A stretch of DNA of 64,000 nt from JAWVFM01 sp038237625. Lineage in GTDB: Bacteria; Actinomycetota; Thermoleophilia; Solirubrobacterales; 70-9. The stretch is taken from positions 127,359 through 191,358 of the forward strand of contig JBBRYM010000004.1 in assembly GCA_038237625.1 (NCBI GenBank). Reading direction: 5' to 3'. The position numbers and the translations under genes are program-made. The notes beneath the pieces are model-generated. The model was given only the letters and a program-made list of their open reading frames with translations. It had not been told where the DNA came from and ran no database searches. Below are positions 43,745 through 52,697 of this stretch, piece after piece. Numbering within the stretch: position 1 is the stretch's first letter; each line of letters starts with the position of its first letter.

Positions 43745-44341
43745 CTACGCGGCCGCGTCGACCATTCCGGCTGCCAGCTCGACGGCCTCGCGCCGCGACA
43801 GCCCCTGCTCGCGAACCAGCGAGCGCCAGGTCTCGAACATCAGCACGTGCGCGATCGCGGCGCGCACGCGCCGGCGCCTCCCTCCGGCCCGGCCCTTCAG
43901 TAGCAGGTCGCGGGTGGCGTCGAGGTAGTCGAGCCGCCGCTGCATCGCGCCCTCAGCGCCCCGGATCAGCGGAATGTCTCGAATGACGTTGGTCATCATC
44001 GGCTCGACGCGTTCCCAGTGGGCGTATAGCTCTTCGAGCGCCGTCCTCAGCCGTACATCGGGGTCTCCGATCGCTGCCCACGGCGCCGGGTCGGGAAACG
44101 GGTTGAGCATTCCGTAGTGCGCCGAGCAGGCCGCGAACAGGCTCTGGATATCGGGGAAATGCCGGTACAGCGTGGCTCGCTGGACCCCGGCGCGATCCGC
44201 GATCGCGCTCAGCGACGTGCGGGCAGGGCCGATCGTCCCGTGCAGCTCCATCGCCGCGACGGTGATCCGCCGGCGCGTCTCGGCTTCCTGCTCTGCGCGA
44301 CGGCGCTTCTCGTAGCGGCGCTTGTTAATTTGCGTAGACAT
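43745..44341 (-). CDS. TetR-family transcriptional regulator
   Basis: 198 residues. N-terminal HTH: RRRITVAAMELHGTIGPART, SLSAIADRAGVQRATLYRHF, PDIQSLFAACSAHYG, a clear TetR signature at residues 23-75. The rest is an all-helical ligand-binding domain. Divergent from the cupin gene with an 86-bp AT-rich gap that contains two near-identical 14-bp direct repeats, the probable operator, so it likely controls the cupin gene and itself. Confidence 0.9.
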   Translation of the reverse strand: MSTQINKRRYEKRRRAEQEAETRRRITVAAMELHGTIGPARTSLSAIADRAGVQRATLYRHFPDIQSLFAACSAHYGMLNPFPDPAPWAAIGDPDVRLRTALEELYAHWERVEPMMTNVIRDIPLIRGAEGAMQRRLDYLDATRDLLLKGRAGGRRRRVRAAIAHVLMFETWRSLVREQGLSRREAVELAAGMVDAAA

Positions 44342-44344
44342 CGC

Positions 44345-44416
44345 TGTTCAACGAATTATGACACGGCGAGCAAAGTTGTGCTATATATTCATCGCACACT
44401 ATTGTTCAACTAATTA
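44345..44416. promoter_or_regulatory. divergent promoter/operator region of TetR regulator and cupin gene
   Basis: TGTTCAACGAATTA (44345-44358) and TGTTCAACTAATTA (44403-44416) are direct repeats with 13 of 14 bases equal, spaced 58 bp start to start. Between them is the AT-rich sequence with TATATT at 44384-44389, a good -10 for the cupin gene. The second repeat would overlap the cupin transcription start and the first lies just outside the TetR start codon, so a bound regulator could block both. Confidence 0.6.
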
Positions 44417-44427
44417 AGGAGCCCCGA

Positions 44428-44988
44428 GTGGAAGCCTCAACTTCAACTCACCAGGAGCGCCCTCTGTTTGACGCCTCGCAGGGTCCTCGCAAGATCGGGC
44501 CGAACGATGGCGCCTACGTCGACCTCGGCGGGATCGGCGTTCGCTTCATGGCCTACATGGAGGAGACGGGCGGCGGGTTCTCGCTGGTCGAGCACCCGAT
44601 GGAGCCGCACGCGCTCGCCGCTCCGATTCACATGCACACCCGCGAGGATGAGTACAGCTACGTCATCGAGGGCAAGATGGGCGCGATCCTGGGCGACGAC
44701 GTGGTCTACGCCGAGCAGGGCGACTTCGTCTTCAAGCCCCGCGACCAGTGGCACACCTTCTGGAACGCGGGTGACGAGCCCTGCCGGATCCTCGAGATCA
44801 TCTCCGGCGCGCCGTTCGAGCGCTTCTTCGAGGAGTTCGGCGCGGCCCTCGCGGCCGGCGAGCCCCCGAACATGCCGCTCTACACGGAGAAGTACGGCAT
44901 CCAATTCGACCCGACATCGATCGACCGCGTCTGCGACGAACACGGCCTGACGCACCCGATGCAGGGGATGTTCCCCCCGGCCGAGTAG
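44428..44988 (+). CDS. cupin-domain protein (quercetin-dioxygenase-like)
   Basis: 186 residues with GTG start and a strong ribosome site (AAGGAG, 7 nt upstream). Cupin motif 1 is HMHTREDEYSYVIEGKMGAI (His, His-like and Glu metal ligands) and motif 2 is FKPRDQWHTFWNAGDEPCRI. Single-domain cupins of this kind include dioxygenases and epimerases; the substrate is unknown. Regulated by the divergent TetR protein, judged from the repeats. Convergent with an aldehyde dehydrogenase whose stop touches its own. Confidence 0.85.
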   Translation: MEASTSTHQERPLFDASQGPRKIGPNDGAYVDLGGIGVRFMAYMEETGGGFSLVEHPMEPHALAAPIHMHTREDEYSYVIEGKMGAILGDDVVYAEQGDFVFKPRDQWHTFWNAGDEPCRILEIISGAPFERFFEEFGAALAAGEPPNMPLYTEKYGIQFDPTSIDRVCDEHGLTHPMQGMFPPAE

Positions 44989-46476
<1,488 letters not shown>

Positions 46477-46512
46477 GCCCGCATCCTAGATAAGCCGCCT
46501 CCGCGCCCGAGT

Positions 46513-46553
46513 ACGTCCCTGAGACCCCCCTACAGGGTGGGACTCCGGGACGT
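46513..46553. repeat. 41-bp imperfect palindrome upstream of the ALDH gene
   Basis: Outer arms ACGTCCC (46513-46519) and GGGACGT (46547-46553) are exact complements; inside, a C-rich and a G-rich tract pair with a few mismatches around the centre. It begins directly after the stop codon of the minus-strand gene ending at 46554, so it may end that transcript. It resembles the 43-bp family in layout (GTCC/GGAC arms) but not in exact spacing, so membership is doubtful. Confidence 0.5.
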
Positions 46554-47006
46554 TCATGGCCCAGGGCCACCGCCGGGGCTCATGCCGTACTTGCCGAGCA
46601 CGCCGAAGATCTCGTTCATCATGTTCGGGTCGTCGACGGGGATCGACTGGCCCGAGCCCGGCTGCGCGTTGATCCCGTGCTTGGCGAGCACGTCGAGGAT
46701 CTCCTGGCGGGCCTCGTCGCCGTGCTCGGCCATCTCGTAGACCTGGGGCGGCGCCTGGCGGACCTGCGCGTGGCCGGAGTCGATGGCCTGCTGGACGAGC
46801 GGGCCGAGCGCGCCCATGTTTTCGAGCCCGGGCACCGAGAAGCCCGCCGTCGTGTCGGGCGGGGCCCCGATCGGCTGGTCGTCGGGGCCGGTTATCGGAG
46901 GGGCGGGCATCGCCGTCGGGGCCACCTCGTTGGCGCTCTCGGCGCGAGCGCTCGCCAGCGCGTCCTCCTCGCGTCGCCGTCCCATGAAGAAGTCGAAGAG
47001 GCCCAC
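46554..47006 (-). CDS. small protein of unknown function, GLF-type
   Basis: 150 residues from GTG 47006. N-terminus GLFDFFMGRRREEDALASAR, a polar Pro-rich linker (about 25-60), then a C-terminal region VQQAIDSGHAQVRQAPPQVY, EMAEHGDEARQEILDVLAKHGI ending in DPNMMNEIFGVLGKYGM. It has the same plan as the gene at 43273. TAGGAT lies about 10 nt before the GTG. Function unknown. Confidence 0.55.
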   Translation of the reverse strand: MGLFDFFMGRRREEDALASARAESANEVAPTAMPAPPITGPDDQPIGAPPDTTAGFSVPGLENMGALGPLVQQAIDSGHAQVRQAPPQVYEMAEHGDEARQEILDVLAKHGINAQPGSGQSIPVDDPNMMNEIFGVLGKYGMSPGGGPGP

Positions 47007-47019
47007 TCGGCCCCGGATC

Positions 47020-47571
47020 CTACCCCGCCGGGGTGGGGCAGCAGGAGCCGTGGGGCGTCGTCCGCGGATCGGGGCAATCGGGCGCGGTGGTGTCGGTGGG
47101 CAGCAACCCGGAGGACTCCAGCGACTGCGAATCGGCTGCGCTGACGCCGTCGATGGCGCCGACCGAGCTGCTCGGCGCGCTCGACGGATCCAAGGGCGGG
47201 GGCGGCGTCGCCGGGGTCGGCGGGCAGGTCTGGTCGGGGGCGTAGGTCCCGGTCGCACGGGAAGAGCCGTCGACCGCCGCCGAGCGCCGCGAAGAGCGTG
47301 AGCCCTGCGAGGAGCGCGAGCCGGGCGCCGTGTCGACGTGGCCGGCCGAGGCGGTGCGCGCGGAGCCGGAGGAATTGGCGCCGGAGCTGGAGGGCCTGGT
47401 ATGCGCAGAGCCGGAGGGCTTGACGGCGGTGTCGGAGCCGGCCTGCTGGTCCGTACCGGGACTGGAGGTGGAGCTCACCGCGCCCCCCCCGTCGCCCGCG
47501 CTGGCGGTGTCGGTGGCGATCGGCTTGGGCTTTCGGTCATTCACCGGGTCGCCCCAGGCCGACACGGTCAC
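47020..47571 (-). CDS. low-complexity Ser/Thr/Pro-rich protein (possible second half of a frameshifted gene)
   Basis: 183 residues from GTG 47571, dominated by Ser, Pro, Thr, Ala and Gly, probably disordered and possibly extracytoplasmic. Only the start VSAWGDPVNDRKPKPIATD looks like ordinary protein. It overlaps the upstream zinc-ribbon gene by 35 bp in another frame. Reading upstream of the GTG in this frame gives RPSSNARYTVTVSAWG, a more natural continuation of the zinc-ribbon protein than that protein's own last residues, so a single-base indel may have split one gene. Confidence 0.4.
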   Translation of the reverse strand: MTVSAWGDPVNDRKPKPIATDTASAGDGGGAVSSTSSPGTDQQAGSDTAVKPSGSAHTRPSSSGANSSGSARTASAGHVDTAPGSRSSQGSRSSRRSAAVDGSSRATGTYAPDQTCPPTPATPPPPLDPSSAPSSSVGAIDGVSAADSQSLESSGLLPTDTTAPDCPDPRTTPHGSCCPTPAG

Positions 47572-47878
47572 CGTGTAGCGGGCGTTTGACGACGGCCGGT
47601 TTCGGCGCGCGGGAGATGCGCGGCGCAGGCGCAGGCGCCGCCGCCAGCACGCCGGCCTCGCTCACAGCCGAGCACTCGAACCGATCGCCACACGAGCCGC
47701 AGAAGACGACCCGGATCGCTTGCGAGGGGAGGCACAGCGGAATCCGCACGAGCGTCGTTTTGCCACAGCCGTCGTGCACGGCGCGCACCAAGCGCACGGG
47801 CTGCCCGGCCACAGGTTCTGGAAAGCCCCCGTTCGCAGGCGCGGCGAGAACCGCCGTCGGCTCGCTCAATAGCTCCAC
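47537..47878 (-). CDS. small zinc-ribbon-like protein
   Basis: 113 residues. The middle part has spaced cysteines: HDGCGKTTLVRIPLCLPSQA and VVFCGSCGDRFECSA, the arrangement of a four-Cys zinc ribbon. The first 25 and last 30 residues are low-complexity (Ala/Pro). No family name can be given. See the overlapping downstream CDS for a possible frameshift joining the two. Confidence 0.45.
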   Translation of the reverse strand: MELLSEPTAVLAAPANGGFPEPVAGQPVRLVRAVHDGCGKTTLVRIPLCLPSQAIRVVFCGSCGDRFECSAVSEAGVLAAAPAPAPRISRAPKPAVVKRPLHGDRVGLGRPGE

Positions 47879-47977
47879 ACATGCTGTTTCGGGTGTTTCA
47901 GGCGTGGGCTTGAGCGTGAGACGTCCCGCTCGGCGACATCACACAACGGTACGGAGGTACCTGAGACAATCTCCGGC

Positions 47978-49573
47978 ATGGCCTGGCCGATATGGACGAT
48001 GCTCTACCGGCGATTGGGTGGTCGCTACCCGGGCTTCTTCCTCACGCTCGAGATGCAGACGGCCTTCTTCATCACGGCCGCCACGCTCGCCCTCTTCACG
48101 TTCTTCTACGACGCTCCGACGGGCGCCTACCTGCGCACGCTCGCGGTGGTCGAGGGGCTGACGATCTTCGGCGTCGCCTTCACCCTGCTTCGCACCTACC
48201 CGCGCCTGACACCGATTCGGCGCTGGATCGAGGGCGAGCGCGACACCGAGCGAACCGCCGAGGCCTGGAGCGCGGCCGTCGGCCTGCCGCTCAACCTGAT
48301 CAAGGCCGACCTCAAGATCCCGACGCTCGTCGTCGTCGTCCCCGGCTGCATCGCCGCGGCCGCCTTCCTGCACCTCGCCTGGTGGAGCTTCTTCCCGCTG
48401 GTCGCAGGCTCGTTCATCGCCCTCGGCTACTCCGGGATCCTTCATTACCTCGCCATCGAGGCCGGGATGCGGCCGGTGCTGATCGACATCAACCAGTCGG
48501 TCAGTCCCCGCCTCGCGACCAGCTGCGGCACCGTTTCGCTGCGAACGCGGATGCTCACCGTGCTGCCGGCCATCAACGTCATCTCCGGCTTCATCGTCGC
48601 CGCGCTCACCTCCAACGGCGGCGGCATCTCCGGCAGCGTCCTGATCGCTGTCGGCATCGCAGGCGCCGTGTCGCTGGAGCTGACGGTGCTGCTCACCAAG
48701 TCGATCCTCGCGCCGATCGCCGACCTGCAGAAGGCGACCCATGCGATCGCCCGCGGCGACTTCGACTCCGCCGTGCCGGTTACCACCGGTGATGAGCTGG
48801 GTGAGCTCGCGGCCTCGTTCAACCAGATGGTCAGCGGCCTCGCCGAGCGCGAGCAGCTGCGGAAGGCGTTCGGCACCTACCTCGACCATTCGGTGGCCGA
48901 AATCCTCCTGTCGGGCGATTTCCCGCAGGAAGGCGTCGAGCTCGACGTCTCGATCCTCTTCTTCGACGTCCACGACTTCACCCGCTTCGCGGCCGGGGCC
49001 GACGCTCGCAAGGTGGTCGCGGAGCTCAACGAGCTCTTCGAGACCACGGTGCCCATCATCAACCGCCACGGCGGCCACGTCGACAAGTTCATGGGCGACG
49101 GCCTGATGGCCATCTTCGGCGCCCCCGAGAACTATCCCGACCACGCCGAGCGCGCGGTTCGCGCTGCCTGCGAGATCGTCCACGCCGTCAACCGCGACGA
49201 AAAGCTCGAGTTCAAGCTCGGCGTCGGCGTCAACTCCGGACCAGTGATCGCCGGGTCGATCGGCGGCGCGGGACGCCTCAACTTCTCGGTCATCGGCGAT
49301 CCGGTCAACGTCGCCTCCCGGGTGGAGGCAGCGACCCGCGACACCGACGACGAGATCCTCGTAACCCAGGAGACGGCACAGCTGTTGCCGTCCGCGATCA
49401 CCACCGAGCCGCGCGGCACCCGCGAGCTGAAGGGCATCGACCGACCGATCGAGCTCTACGCGGTCTCGATTGGAGAACCCGAGGGATCGAAGCCGGGTGA
49501 GGAGCCGCTGCCGCTTCCCGACGTGGTGCCCGAGCTCGGCCGCAGCACCAGCGGCGGCCTCGCCCAGCTCTAG
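47978..49573 (+). CDS. membrane-bound class III adenylate cyclase with HAMP domain
   Basis: 531 residues. Five or six N-terminal membrane segments (residues 20-245), a HAMP linker at about 246-295 (APIADLQKATHAIARGDFDS, then GDELGELAASFNQMVSG), then a class III catalytic domain. Metal-binding Asp residues are in ILFFDVHDFTRF and HVDKFMGDGLMAIFG; VIGDPVNVASRVEAATR has the adenine-selecting Asp with Lys in DKFMGDG, so ATP is the likely substrate giving cAMP. GACAAT (47965-47970) lies 7 nt before ATG. The membrane part may sense an unknown signal. Confidence 0.9.
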   Translation: MAWPIWTMLYRRLGGRYPGFFLTLEMQTAFFITAATLALFTFFYDAPTGAYLRTLAVVEGLTIFGVAFTLLRTYPRLTPIRRWIEGERDTERTAEAWSAAVGLPLNLIKADLKIPTLVVVVPGCIAAAAFLHLAWWSFFPLVAGSFIALGYSGILHYLAIEAGMRPVLIDINQSVSPRLATSCGTVSLRTRMLTVLPAINVISGFIVAALTSNGGGISGSVLIAVGIAGAVSLELTVLLTKSILAPIADLQKATHAIARGDFDSAVPVTTGDELGELAASFNQMVSGLAEREQLRKAFGTYLDHSVAEILLSGDFPQEGVELDVSILFFDVHDFTRFAAGADARKVVAELNELFETTVPIINRHGGHVDKFMGDGLMAIFGAPENYPDHAERAVRAACEIVHAVNRDEKLEFKLGVGVNSGPVIAGSIGGAGRLNFSVIGDPVNVASRVEAATRDTDDEILVTQETAQLLPSAITTEPRGTRELKGIDRPIELYAVSIGEPEGSKPGEEPLPLPDVVPELGRSTSGGLAQL

Positions 49574-49588
49574 GCCCGTCCGGCGGCG

Positions 49589-50545
49589 TTAGGCAACGGG
49601 AGCGGCGGGCGCGGGCACCGGCGCACGGGGCACGTCGAGCCACGCCAGCAGGGCAAAGATCGCCGCGCCCACGGCGGCGGTGAGGGTCAGCAGGGCGCCC
49701 GCGGCGGCCATCGTGGCGACGCCGTGCGAGCCGAGGATGAGGACGCCGGAGGCGGCGCCGAGGCCGGGGCCGACCGGGAGCAGGCCGAGGGCGGCCATCC
49801 CGATCAGCAGGGCGATCGAGTCGAAGAGCGTGATGTCGGCGCCGAGGGCGTGCAGCACGAAGAAATTGCGAAGCACCTGAAGGCCCGTCGCGATCATCAC
49901 CAAGCCGACGATCAGGGCCCGGCTTCGCGAGCCGGTGAGCACCGCGAGACCGTCCCAAACGCGGCGACGGTGGTTGGCGGCGAGGCGAAGCGTCAACACG
50001 GTCAGCGTGGCGGCGACGGCGAGGGCCGCCACCGGGATCCACCAGCTCAGGTGCAGGGCGCCGACGAGCGTGAACGACAGGATTGCCGCAAGGCCGGCCT
50101 CGACGATCACGATCGGCAGCTCGGCGGTGGCGAGCACGGACGCCCGCGGGGCATCGATCGGCGCCGCGCGGCGAAGCGCCGCGATCCGCACCGCCAGCCC
50201 GACCTGCGGGTTCAGCAGGTTGCCCAAGTAGCCGAGGCTGGCCGAGCGAAAGAGGGTGCGCTGCTTCACCGAGCCGCCGGCGGCGTCGATGCACACGGCC
50301 CACGCCTTCACGCGAGCGATGATCCAGAGCAGCTCGATGCCGACGGCGATCGCGAGGATTGCGGGGGAGACCGAGGCGAAGGCCGTCGAGAACTGCGCGC
50401 CCTTGGTGGCGACGATAATCGCGAGGCCGGCGCTCGCGACCAACAGCGCGGCAGCGGCGCTGACGAGCGGGCGGCGCAGGGTGCGCCGTGCGGGCGCAGT
50501 GCCCGCAGGCACAGTTATTTCAGCGGTCGGCATCAGGGGGTTCAT
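49589..50545 (-). CDS. UPF0104 / lysylphosphatidylglycerol-synthase-type membrane protein
   Basis: 318 residues with about eight membrane helices. LFRSASLGYLGNLLNPQVGLAV and AALRRAAPIDAPRASVLATA are the conserved motifs of the LPG_synthase_TM/UPF0104 flippase-like family, which in MprF moves modified lipids across the membrane and elsewhere helps glycolipid synthesis. There is no aminoacyl-transferase domain, so its lipid is unknown. Convergent with the adenylate cyclase. Confidence 0.82.
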   Translation of the reverse strand: MNPLMPTAEITVPAGTAPARRTLRRPLVSAAAALLVASAGLAIIVATKGAQFSTAFASVSPAILAIAVGIELLWIIARVKAWAVCIDAAGGSVKQRTLFRSASLGYLGNLLNPQVGLAVRIAALRRAAPIDAPRASVLATAELPIVIVEAGLAAILSFTLVGALHLSWWIPVAALAVAATLTVLTLRLAANHRRRVWDGLAVLTGSRSRALIVGLVMIATGLQVLRNFFVLHALGADITLFDSIALLIGMAALGLLPVGPGLGAASGVLILGSHGVATMAAAGALLTLTAAVGAAIFALLAWLDVPRAPVPAPAAPVA

Positions 50546-50625
50546 CGGTAGAAGGCCCAGCCATGCTTAGCCGCGCCCCCAAAGGCGAGGTAAAGGGTTG
50601 GGACTGAGTTTGCGAGGTCCCCGCG

Positions 50626-50853
50626 CTAGGCGGAAGCCAAACCATCGGTTCGCGCGCGATCCAGGCGGTTCTTGGACTGCCTCGCAGCCCGCCCGAGCTC
50701 GCGGAGCCGGGTCGGGTTGGAGGGATGGCCGTAGGACCGTGCCCGGTACAGGCGGTAGCGATCGCGCGCGTGCTGGGCCTCGGCCTCGAGCTCTCGCACA
50801 TGGACCTTGTGCTCGGAGGCGGCCTTTCGACTGGCCGATGCCGAGGCGCTCAT
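50626..50853 (-). CDS. small basic coiled-coil protein
   Basis: 75 residues, rich in Arg/Ala/Glu (HVRELEAEAQHARDRYRLYR), predicted to be one or two long helices. Its ATG overlaps the stop of the gene upstream (ATGA), so it is translated with it. No family recognised. Confidence 0.55.
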   Translation of the reverse strand: MSASASASRKAASEHKVHVRELEAEAQHARDRYRLYRARSYGHPSNPTRLRELGRAARQSKNRLDRARTDGLASA

Positions 50854-51401
50854 GATCCCTCCGCTCGAGCGGAGGCTGACGGAGCCGAGGCGCTCGCGGG
50901 CTCAGGCTTTGCGCTCGCGGGCTGATATGCCGGGACGGCCTCCTTGGGCTTCGCGGCTCGAAGCACTCGCTGGCGCTCGATGACCTCCTCCAGCACCTTG
51001 GGCCGGTTCGCGAAATTTCGCTCGTAGGAGCGAATGCGGTCGAGGATTTCCACATCGGCGGTCGCGGTGAGCGCGACGATCTCCTCGACTCCGAGGGCGT
51101 CGTAGCCGGGGACCGGCTCCTGGCGCCTCAGGAAGCGCAGCTTGTTGAGGACGGGCACTCGGTCCTTGTGGGAGCGCTCGTAGGCGTCGACCGCCGTGAG
51201 CTCGACCTGCGAGTGATCGGAGAGCCCGGCGACGACTTCGCGATCATCCAGGCTCTCGTAGCCTTCGTACGGCACGGGCGCGTCCGCAGGCGCCGCGGTG
51301 GCGTCCGCAGGCGCTGTCGCCGTGGCGCCGCCATCCGATCCATTGGCGCGCCCGGCTCCCGGCTGGGCGAAACGGTCACGCATGAAGTCGCGCAGGCTCA
51401 T
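50850..51401 (-). CDS. protein with two tandem ~45-residue helical repeats, function unknown
   Basis: 183 residues. After a Gly/Ala/Pro linker (about 10-45), two internal repeats are visible: YESLDDREVVAGLSDHSQVE with VDAYERSHKDRVPVLNKL, and YDALGVEEIVALTATADVEI with IRSYERNFANRPKVLEEV. Shared positions are Y-x-x-L, E-x-V, YER, R-x-x-VL. The C-terminal 40 residues are Ala/Pro-rich. The gene is followed by, and coupled to, the small coiled-coil gene. I do not recognise the family by name. Confidence 0.65.
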   Translation of the reverse strand: MSLRDFMRDRFAQPGAGRANGSDGGATATAPADATAAPADAPVPYEGYESLDDREVVAGLSDHSQVELTAVDAYERSHKDRVPVLNKLRFLRRQEPVPGYDALGVEEIVALTATADVEILDRIRSYERNFANRPKVLEEVIERQRVLRAAKPKEAVPAYQPASAKPEPASASAPSASARAEGS

Positions 51402-51588
51402 GCTCGCGCCGAGGGGTCACTGGGCGGCGAGGGAGGGGGTATGGGCGAGGCCGCGGGAATCGGTGAAGCATCGGGAACCACCACCGGCGGCAGCATCTCT
51501 CTGCGAGGTGGAGGGATCCGGGTGGGAGCGAGGGGAGCATCCGTGGCCATCGCTGGTCTCCTTGGGTAGGGTTTCTGAAATAACAGGG

Positions 51589-51594
51589 TATCAT
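51589..51594 (+). promoter_or_regulatory. -10 box of the winged-helix gene, next to a start-codon palindrome
   Basis: TATCAT ends 6 nt before ATG 51601. AATTCATGAATT (51596-51607), a perfect palindrome, straddles the start codon and could be an operator for the encoded regulator. Confidence 0.5.
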
Positions 51595-51600
51595 AAATTC

Positions 51601-51939
51601 ATGAATTCATTGTCATCAGTTGGCGACTCAGGAGATCCAGCACCCCGCCCCAGGTGGGATTTCCTCACCAACCACTCTCACGTCCTCACGTGCGTGGCGA
51701 ACGATCCAGGGATGCGCCTGCGCGACGTGGCCGCAGCTGTTGGCATCACCGAGCGCGCCGCTCACCGGATCGTGTCCGATCTCGTGGACGAGGGGTACCT
51801 GATCCGGGAGCGCGAGGGCAGGCGCAATCGCTACGAGGTCGTCTCGCAGGAGCCACTGCGCCACCCGCTGGTGAGGGGGCGCCAGGTCGGCGATCTGCTC
51901 AAGGTTCTGCTTGGCCCTGGGGCGCGAGAGATTTCCTGA
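51601..51939 (+). CDS. small winged-helix transcriptional regulator
   Basis: 112 residues. A single wHTH at about residues 20-80: FLTNHSHVLTCVANDPGMRL, RDVAAAVGITERAAHRIVSD, LVDEGYLIREREGRRNRYEV, as in MarR/ArsR-like regulators. No separate ligand domain, so the signal is unknown. AT-rich promoter with a palindrome over the start codon suggests autoregulation. The stop TGA overlaps the next ATG by one base, so it is co-transcribed with the membrane protein gene. Confidence 0.8.
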   Translation: MNSLSSVGDSGDPAPRPRWDFLTNHSHVLTCVANDPGMRLRDVAAAVGITERAAHRIVSDLVDEGYLIREREGRRNRYEVVSQEPLRHPLVRGRQVGDLLKVLLGPGAREIS

Positions 51940-52673
51940 TGGACGATCAACGCGGCGAGAGCGCCGGTGACCGGCGCGAGTCGCTGCCCATGCACCTGCG
52001 ACGAGAGGTCGCGCGCCTCGACAAGCGCGTCGCCGAGGGGGATCCGCTGTGGCCCGCCCAGCTCTCGGTGGCGGTGGCGATCGCGCTCTACCTGGCCCTC
52101 TCCGGCAAAGTCGTCGTCGGCCCCAGGTGGGTCGTCCCCGCGGTCGAGGGCCTTCTGCTGGCGACGCTCGTCATCGTCGCCCCGTCTCGCGCCTCGCGCC
52201 TCGGCTGGCGCCATCAGCGTGGCCTGCTCTGGGCGATCCTGGGCGCGGTGACGCTCACCTATCTGGTCTCGTTGGGGCTGCTCGTGCACTACCTGATCAC
52301 CGGCGGGCGGGCCGGCGGACAGAGCCTGATCGGCTCGGGCGTGGTGCTGTGGGCCACCAACGTCCTGCTGTTCGCCGTCGTCTACTGGGATCTCGACCGC
52401 GGCGGCCCGCTGCACCGCTACCGGGCCGCGAAGACCTGGCCCGACTTCCAGTTTCCCCAGATGGAGAACCCCCAGCTCACCCCGCTCGGCACGCAGTGGC
52501 GGCCGACCTTTCTCGACTACCTCTACACCTCACTCACCAACGCCATCGCTTTCAGCCCGACCGACACGATGCCGCTCACCCAGGTCGCGAAGGTGCTGAT
52601 GGGCGTCCAGTCGACGGCCGCGATCGTCACCATCGGCCTGGTCGTCGCGCGCGCCGTGAACATCCTCGGCTGA
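51939..52673 (+). CDS. multi-pass membrane protein (DUF1345-like)
   Basis: 244 residues, about six membrane helices. The conserved-looking segment is FLDYLYTSLTNAIAFSPTDT, then MPLTQVAKVLMGVQSTAAIV, with ARAVNIL at the end, as in DUF1345-type actinobacterial proteins. No catalytic motif. Coupled to the winged-helix gene, which probably regulates it. Family name is from memory and uncertain. Confidence 0.6.
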   Translation: MDDQRGESAGDRRESLPMHLRREVARLDKRVAEGDPLWPAQLSVAVAIALYLALSGKVVVGPRWVVPAVEGLLLATLVIVAPSRASRLGWRHQRGLLWAILGAVTLTYLVSLGLLVHYLITGGRAGGQSLIGSGVVLWATNVLLFAVVYWDLDRGGPLHRYRAAKTWPDFQFPQMENPQLTPLGTQWRPTFLDYLYTSLTNAIAFSPTDTMPLTQVAKVLMGVQSTAAIVTIGLVVARAVNILG

Positions 52674-52697
52674 TCGGGCCCTAGGACGGACCGGGCG

